Positions 57,745 through 64,000 of a stretch of DNA of 64,000 bases are shown here, one piece after another. How positions within the stretch are numbered: the first letter of the stretch is position 1; the number at the start of each line of letters is the position of its first letter. A program made the position numbers and the translations under genes. A model generated the notes under the pieces. The model did not search any database. It had not been told where the DNA came from and saw only the letters and a list, made by a program, of their open reading frames with translations. Source of the stretch: Panicum virgatum (lineage: Eukaryota; Streptophyta; Magnoliopsida; Poales; Poaceae). Location of the stretch: positions 45,179,674 to 45,243,673 of the forward strand of contig NC_053142.1 of NCBI RefSeq assembly GCF_016808335.1. Reading direction: 5' to 3'.

Positions 57745-58964
57745 TCTATTATTATCTTATTACCTGGCCAACAAAAGCAGCCTCCACATTCGCTCTCAGG
57801 GCCTAGAAATTTTCACGTTAATCGGAGAAAAAAGAAAAAAAGAAAATTACCCACCACTGCCATTACGATAAAATTTGCCTAAAATACCCTTATGCCTAAT
57901 TAAAATTAACCCACCATTGCCATTAAAAAATAATCTAAAATACTATATATCTTATTTGTATGAATTGCCGCAACTTAAGTCATGAAAATAGAAAACTTAT
58001 TTGTACACACGGATTGGAAACATTAAAATATGAAGCAACCACCTTTTGAGCCTACAATACAATCGATCTCACATGTACAAATCGTTGAGTGTTCATCTTG
58101 ACCAAGTTATAGCTTAGCCGGATATGGGACACCGGAGTCGCGACTAGCAGTAGCAGTAGTTCATGACGGCTGTGAGTTGGCCCGAAAGAGTATTAAGCAG
58201 TGTTGTTATCAGGCTTGAATACGGTAATCTCATGTAGTTGAGAGACGAGCGACTGGGCAGAGTAACATATTGAGCAAGACGATCGAGAGTTCGAGACAGC
58301 GTGCGGCGGCAGCGATACAAGATATGATAACGAAGATGGGAAAAAATCACAAATCTCTATTTTGGTTATCATATCTTGTATGATAAACGAAAAAGAATCA
58401 AGCGAGATAAAAAATTATTTTTATTTTCCCAATCTCTATTGCTAACACACTTGCTTCTTTATGTATATTCGGTCTCAAGACATATAAATAATCATGCTAA
58501 TCAGAAAATAAATAAAAAATATCGACCACTACAATTATGATAATATTAGCCAAAAATATTGCTATGCCTAACGAAAATAACTAATCATTGCTGTTATGAA
58601 AACATTAATCAAAAATACCTTTAGCTACCTTCTTTGCAAAGATACCTCAAGTTATGTATAAATTATCAACTCATATTATTGATTAAAAAATAAAGCCAGC
58701 AAAAGTTATTTAGTTAGAATAGGAACAAGTTAAAAGAAAAGAGAGATTGACCAATGAAGATAGTAATAGAGCCCTAACAAAAAAACTTATGACAATATAT
58801 CTACATTTAAATTACTTTTAAGAACTAGACATAGAGTGTGATAGTAAAAGAACAACATAAGGGAAAAGTATAAATTTAATAATAATAACAATGATACCAA
58901 TATATATATATAAACATTTAGATTCTCGATCCTAGCAGCGCAAATGCGCGGGCCATCTCACTAG
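57745..58964 (+). mobile_element. Non-autonomous Helitron-like element
   Basis: The 3' end fits a Helitron: a GC hairpin (GCGC-AAAT-GCGC at about 58938-58950) followed about 10 nt later by CTAG (58961-58964) and a host T. The 5' end is set tentatively at TC (57745-57746) after a host A, TCTATTATTATC. No target duplication, as expected. The interior is AT-rich, with repeats of the type CCACCACTGCCATTA, and lacks Rep/helicase coding. Confidence 0.6.
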
Positions 58965-58965
58965 T

Positions 58966-59365
58966 TAATCTTGTAAGATGTGTTGCTTTTGTTTTTTTAT
59001 TAATGGACCGGATCGGATAAGGATATATCTACTATGCTCCGTTAGTCGCAAAAGAATGTCATTTTAGAAATGTCGACATCGCGAAAGAAATTCACTAGTT
59101 GGTAGTATAGAATGTAACCAAAATATAGCCACATTCTGTAACTATTTGTTGAGACAAATAAACCATTTGAAAATATCAATCATTTTTTTAAAAAAAAAGT
59201 GACATGAGTACATGCCCTTACTTTGACCTCCAGCAACACGTGTTTGTCCTCATCTTTAAAAATGCATGCAATCTACTAGTAAAACAACACGATTTTTTTT
59301 TTACTCTTTTTACTGGAGGAGGTATATCCAATGCTTAGCTCTTCTTGATGCTAATAATTTAATTG
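58966..59365. other. Gap before the copia element
   Basis: AT-rich, no feature seen. Confidence 0.5.
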
Positions 59366-59641
59366 TGATGCCAGCATTTGGTATAGTTGTTTGTATTAGA
59401 TAATACAGTTGTAACAAAAGGATACCGATAGATATCTTTGGCCAAGTTGTTGTATTCTCCTATATCTGTTGTAACCTCTTTGATGTAAATCTGTCTAGTT
59501 AGTTATGGCCAAAAGATATCTTTAGGGAGTCCTATAAATGTAAACCTCATTGTGCCTATGCGGCCATTCAATTAACACGCAATCCGAATGCATCCAAGAT
59601 AGGAGCATCGGTTCCACCATATGCGCCTCTGATTTCTTTCA
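59366..59641 (+). repeat. 5' LTR of the copia element (left edge uncertain)
   Basis: The right edge is fixed by ...TTTCTTTCA next to the PBS. The left edge is a guess at TGATGCC (59366); TGTTGT at 59448 is an alternative giving a 194-bp LTR. GATATCTTTGG-type motifs occur twice in inverted orientation (about 59431 and 59505). Confidence 0.5.
59533..59539 (+). promoter_or_regulatory. TATA box of the copia LTR
   Basis: TATAAAT about 110 nt before the LTR/PBS boundary, the expected place for the U3/R promoter. Confidence 0.7.
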
Positions 59642-59655
59642 TGGTAATCAGAGCC
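59642..59655 (+). other. Primer-binding site of the copia element
   Basis: TGGTAATCAGAGCC, complementary to the initiator Met tRNA end but with one extra A compared with the TGGTATCAGAGC of elements A and B. Confidence 0.85.
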
Positions 59656-59664
59656 TCGACGTGA

Positions 59665-62600
59665 ATGGCGTCCAGTTCAAGTTCATCCAATCCGCGGTTC
59701 GGTGTTCAGATCACCGAGAAGCTAAGCAAGAGCAACCATGCGCTATGGAAGGCGCAAGTTCTCCCCACCATACGGGGAGCACGCTTGGAGGGGTACATCA
59801 ACGGCAAGACCGTCGCTCCTCCATCTGAGATTGAGGGTAAGGACTCGGCTGGCAAGGCCACCCAGATCCCTAACCCTGAGTATGATGAGTGGTTTGCCCG
59901 GGATCAACAAGTTCTTGGGTTCATCTTCACCTCCGTCGGCAAGGACATCCTCGCCCAGATTGCTGGATCAGCAACATCGTTCTAGGCATGGAGCGCGGTG
60001 GAGAACATGTTCACCGCTCAGACGCGTGCGCGTTCCATGAATGTGCGTCTCGCACTATCCACAACAAGGAAAGGTACCCTATCCATTGCTGAATATTTTG
60101 CAAAGATCAAAACTCTCTGTGATGAGATGGCAGCCTCTGGAAAGCCGTTGGATGATGAAGAAATCGTCGCCTACATCTTCAACGGCCTCGACCAGGAGTA
60201 CAATCCTGTTGTGACATCCATGGTGACGAAGAGAGAACCGATCACGGTCTCTGAAGCCCACTCGCAGCTGCTCAGCTTCGAGATGCGTCTTGATCTGCAA
60301 GATGGGGCGCTCTCCTCTGCCAACACGGCCAACAGAGTCTGTGGAGGCTCGTCAGGTGGACGAGGCTACGGGCATGGGTCGCCTGGTGGCCGTGGAAACC
60401 GTGATCGTGGCAGCTTTGGCCGCGGCCGTGGTAACCACCAGCAGCAGCACAACTCCAGCGACAACCGGCAACGCTCTCAAGGCAACTCCAACGATAGTCG
60501 CCCCCGCTGTCAAGTCTGCTACAAGAAGGGCCATCTGGCCGTCGAGCTCTGGCATCGCTTCGACGAGAACTTCAACCCCGACGAGCGTCTTGTTGCTGCT
60601 GTGTCAAGTGCCTACACCGTCGACACCAACTGGTACACCGACACGGGTGCCACAGATCATGTCACAAGTGATCTAGAGAAGCTCTCCTTCCGGGAAAAAT
60701 ACAAGGGAGGAGATCATATCCACACAGCAAGTGGTGCAGGTATGGAAATTAAACATTTTGGTCATACTATTGTTCCAACCCCTTCCAAACTGTTGCATCT
60801 AAACAACATTTTTCATGTTCCCCAAGCAGCCAAAAATCTTGTTTCTGTTCATCGCCTTGCTAAAGATAATTCTGCTTTCCTTGAGTTTCACCCTGATCAT
60901 TTTCTTATTAAGGATCAGGCCACGGAGAACACGATTCTTAGAGGGAGATGTCACAAGGGGCTCTACCCACTTTCTTCAACACAATCAGTAAAGCAGGATT
61001 ATGGAGTCGTCAAGCCATCCCTTGAGAGGTGGCATAGTCGTCTGGGTCACCCAGCTTATCCCATTGTTACCAAAGTTGTTAGTAGCAATAATCTACTCTG
61101 TTCAGTAGATGAGAATAGGGAGTCAGTGTGTGATGTGTGTCAGTAGGGCAAAAGTCATCAGTTGCCCTATCCTCGCTCAACTAGTGTGTCTCAATTTCCC
61201 TTGGAACTTGTTTATTCGGATGTGTGGGGTCCTGCACCCAGCTCTGTTGGAGGAAAGAAGTACTATGTGAGCTTCATTGATGATTATAGTAAATTTACTT
61301 GGATTTATTTGCTCAAATATAAATATGAGGTTTTTCACAAATTCACTGAGTTCCAAAGCCTAGTTGAGCGCATATTCAATAGAAAGATAATTGCAATGCA
61401 AACTGATTGGGGAGGGGAGTATCAAACCATTCATGCCTTCTTTCTAAAAGTTGGCATTATGCATCATGTCTCTTGTCCGCATGCGCACCAGCAAAACGGA
61501 GCTGCTGAATGAAAGCATAGACACATAGTTGAAGTTGGGCTTTCCCTTCTTGCTCATGCATCCATGCCCCTTAAATTTTGGGATGAGGCCTTTGTTTCAG
61601 CAACCTACCTCATAAACCGAACACCAAGTAAACTTCTTCAGTTTGTGACTCCTTTGGAGCGCCTCTATAAACAAACCCCTGATTATTCTTTTCTCAAAGT
61701 GTTTGGGTGTGCATGTTGGCCAAATCTTCGCCCCTATAATCAGCGAAAACTTGCTTTCCGTTCCAAGCAATGTGTTTTTCTTGGGTACAGTCCTCATCAC
61801 AAAGGATATAAGTGTCTTGATGTGAATTCTGGCCGAGTTTACATCTCTAGAGATGTTATCTTTGATGAAAATGAATTTCCCTTCTCCAAATTACATAGCA
61901 ATGCAGGAGCTCGGTTGAGATCTGAGATTTCTCTTCTTCCTCCTCATTTTCTTAATCCTACGGGGGAAGAATAAATAGGTGTCCGCATGTTTAATTCTCC
62001 TAGTTCTACTGATGTCACTGGAGAAATTTCAGGAGAAAACAGTGCAGGAATCGCCTCAGAACAAGAAACTGGAGCTCCTGACACGGAAACACGAAGCTGA
62101 TCCGGCGCCCACTCCCACCGGATCACCCTCGGGATCGTCGCCGAATTCATCTGCTTCACCCGACCGGTTGCCTGCGCCGGCGGTCGGCAGCTCGCACCAA
62201 CCCGCTCCGCCCACGTCATCGCCTGTTCCCCCCGGGCCGCCGCTTCCTGCCAGGAGTTCTCCCGCGCCTGCCATGTACCCTGTCCCGGTTCGGCGCGACG
62301 GGGGATTAGCTGCGACATAGGGATCTTCTGCGGCAGATTCGGATCCGGCGCCTGTGGAGCACCAAGAATCTGCAGAAGCTGCACGACCACGTACTTGTCT
62401 CCAAAGCGGTATACGCAAAGCCAAGACCTACACTGATGGCACTGTCAGGTATGGGTTCTTTACCTCATCAGGTGAACCACAATGTCTAGAAGAAGCATTG
62501 GGAAATAAAGATTGGAAGGAGGCCATGGACAATGAATATATGGCGCTTGTTAAAAATAAAACCTGGCATCTTGTACCACCAAGAAAGGGCATCAATATTA

Positions 62601-64000
62601 TTGATTGCAAATGGGTGTACGAAGTGAAGAGGAAGGCAGATGGAAGTCTAGATAGATATAAAGCTAGATTAGTGGCAAAGGGATTCAAACAAAGATATGA
62701 GATTGACTATGAGGACACATTTAGTCCGGTTGTCAAGCCAACTACCATCAGAGTTGTTTTGTCGCTTGCTGTTTCAAGAGGATGGACCATGAAACAATTG
62801 GATGTACAAAATGCTTTTCTTCATGGGTTTCTAGAAGAGGAGGTTTACATGAAGCAACCTCCAGGTTATGAAGACAAGTCATCACCAAACTATATATGCA
62901 AGCTTGATAAGGCGTTGTATGGGCTCAAGCAGGCTCCGAGAGCGTGGTACTCTAGATTGAGTACAAAGCTACAAGAATTGGGGTTCAAATCTTCAAAGGC
63001 TGACACATCGCTATTCTTCTATAATTCAGGGGGAGTTACTATGTTTATGCTTGTGTATGTTGATGATATTATATTGGTGAGTTCGGATCACAGTGTGGTT
63101 CCAATGTTGCTCAAGGATCTCAACAAGGATTTTGCATTGAAGGATCTTGGAGAGCTCCATTATTTCCTCGGGATAGAGGTAAACAAAATTCAGAATGGTA
63201 TATTGTTGACTCAAGAAAAGTATGTGAATGATGTTCTACAACGAGTAGGTATGAAAGATTGCAAACCTGTATCTACACCACTATCCAGTTCTGAAAAACT
63301 TTCCTTGCATGAAGGGAGTTTACTAGGGTCTAGTGATGCTACAAATTATAGAAGTGTTGTGGGAGCATTGCAATATCTTACGCCTACTAGACCTGATATC
63401 TCATACTCAGTTAACAAGGTTTGTCAATTTTTACATGCGCCTACTACAAGTCATTGAGCAACAGTAAAAAGAATATTGAGATATCTGAAACTCACGGCTA
63501 AAGTGGGTTTGCAGATTTGCAAGTCCTCCTCTCTACTGGTTAATGCCTTTTCAGATGCAGATTGGGCAGGTTGTTTGGATGATAGGCGATCCACTGGGGG
63601 CTTTGCAGTTTTCTTGGGTAAAAATCTGGTATCTTGGAGTGCCAGAAAGCAAGCGACGGTGTCAAGGTCAAGTACTGAAGCCGAGTACAAGGCAGTAGTG
63701 GATGCAACTGCAGAAGTTATGTGGGTTCAAACATTATTGTTTGAGTTGAAAATAGAAGCGCCAAGAGCAGCTAAATTGTGGTGTGACAATATTGGAGCTA
63801 AGTATCTCTCGGCTAATCCTGTTTTTCATGCTCGAACCAAACATATTGAGGTAGATTATCATTTTGTGAGAGAAAGGGTGGCTCGGAGGTTACTTGATAT
63901 TGAATATATTTCTACAAAGGAACAAGTTGCATATGGGTTTACAAAACCTCTTACAGTTCGACAGCAGGAGCTTTTCAAGCACAATCTGAATCTAGGAAGA
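59665..64000 (+). pseudogene. copia gag-pol polyprotein, broken
   Basis: Starts M-A-S-S-S-S-S-S-N-P 10 nt after the PBS. In order: gag; a damaged zinc knuckle (C-Q-V-C...G-H, last Cys missing) near 60510; protease D-T-G-A near 60640; the integrase zinc region (H-S-R-L-G-H...C-D-V-C); integrase core (S-D-V-W, Q-T-D-W-G-G-E-Y, Q-N-G-A-A-E); RT with Y-V-D-D at about 63057; RNase H (S-D-A-D-W-A-G near 63555). In-frame stops at 59983, 61144, 61510, 61972, 62318 and 63455, and a single-base frameshift at about 62085-62098 in the Pro/Ser-rich linker between integrase and RT. The frame is open from 63458 to the window edge. Confidence 0.92.

Larger units (their letters stand above)
59366..64000 (+). 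mobile_element. Ty1/copia element, 5' part, running off the window
   Basis: Domain order gag, protease, integrase, RT, RNase H (integrase before RT) defines Ty1/copia. The gag start and organisation resemble the Ale/Retrofit group. The 3' LTR lies beyond the window, so neither the LTR length nor the target duplication can be confirmed. The coding frame carries six stops and one frameshift, so the copy is defective. Confidence 0.93.

Noticed and set aside
1..64000. tRNA, rRNA or CRISPR loci
   Set aside because: No cloverleaf with matching A and B boxes, no rRNA signature and no spaced direct-repeat array were found by eye. A tRNAscan or Infernal run would be decisive.

Overview
The window is nuclear DNA from a flowering plant, almost certainly a grass. 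The signs are TA/CA-rich intergenic DNA packed with LTR retrotransposons, MITEs, CACTA, Helitron-type and LINE fragments; GC-rich intronless transcription-factor genes; and a MYB gene of a type expanded in grasses. The species cannot be fixed from sequence alone. There are no prokaryotic operons, rRNA, CRISPR arrays or convincing tRNA genes.

Host genes are sparse. They are an AT-hook (AHL) DNA-binding protein gene (3034-3969, minus), a single-finger C2H2/EAR repressor gene (37886-38455, plus), a five-exon gene for a small plastid-membrane-type protein (39702-41927, minus; exons assembled here by eye), and a decayed two-exon SHAQKYF-type MYB gene (51923-54403, minus). The MYB locus carries a premature stop, a partial exon duplication and a LINE in its intron.

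The rest is mostly mobile DNA. (1) Solo LTR 'D' 7818-11179. (2) Full-length Ty3/gypsy chromovirus 'A' 11511-25272 (minus), with an extra ORF before gag; its right LTR is split by solo LTR 'C' 20615-24114. (3) Internally deleted Ty3/gypsy element 'B' 43406-51747 (plus). (4) A Ty1/copia element from about 59366 running off the right edge. Smaller items are two 5'-truncated LINEs, a CACTA element nested in a long-TIR element, a 110-bp mini-CACTA, a Helitron-like element, two copies of a microsatellite-associated repeat with TTGCAACT arrays, and several MITEs and long hairpins. Target-site duplications were read directly for D, A, C, B, both LINEs, both CACTA elements and the Tourist MITE.

The most unusual observation is inside the Ty3/gypsy LTRs. 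All four LTR families (A, B, C, D) carry what looks like the 3' part of the same spliced gene: a short acidic exon flanked by phase-1 splice sites, a GC-AG intron with donor G|GCAAG, a hairpin 22-27 nt before the 3' splice site, and a short terminal exon with a P..DF motif and a stop. Frame and phase are kept in all four although most of the surrounding LTR sequence differs. Families A and D end in nearly the same peptide (EDPDFVP-[ED]-D-[YV]-E). This looks like an LTR-encoded protein under selection that ordinary gag-pol annotation would miss.
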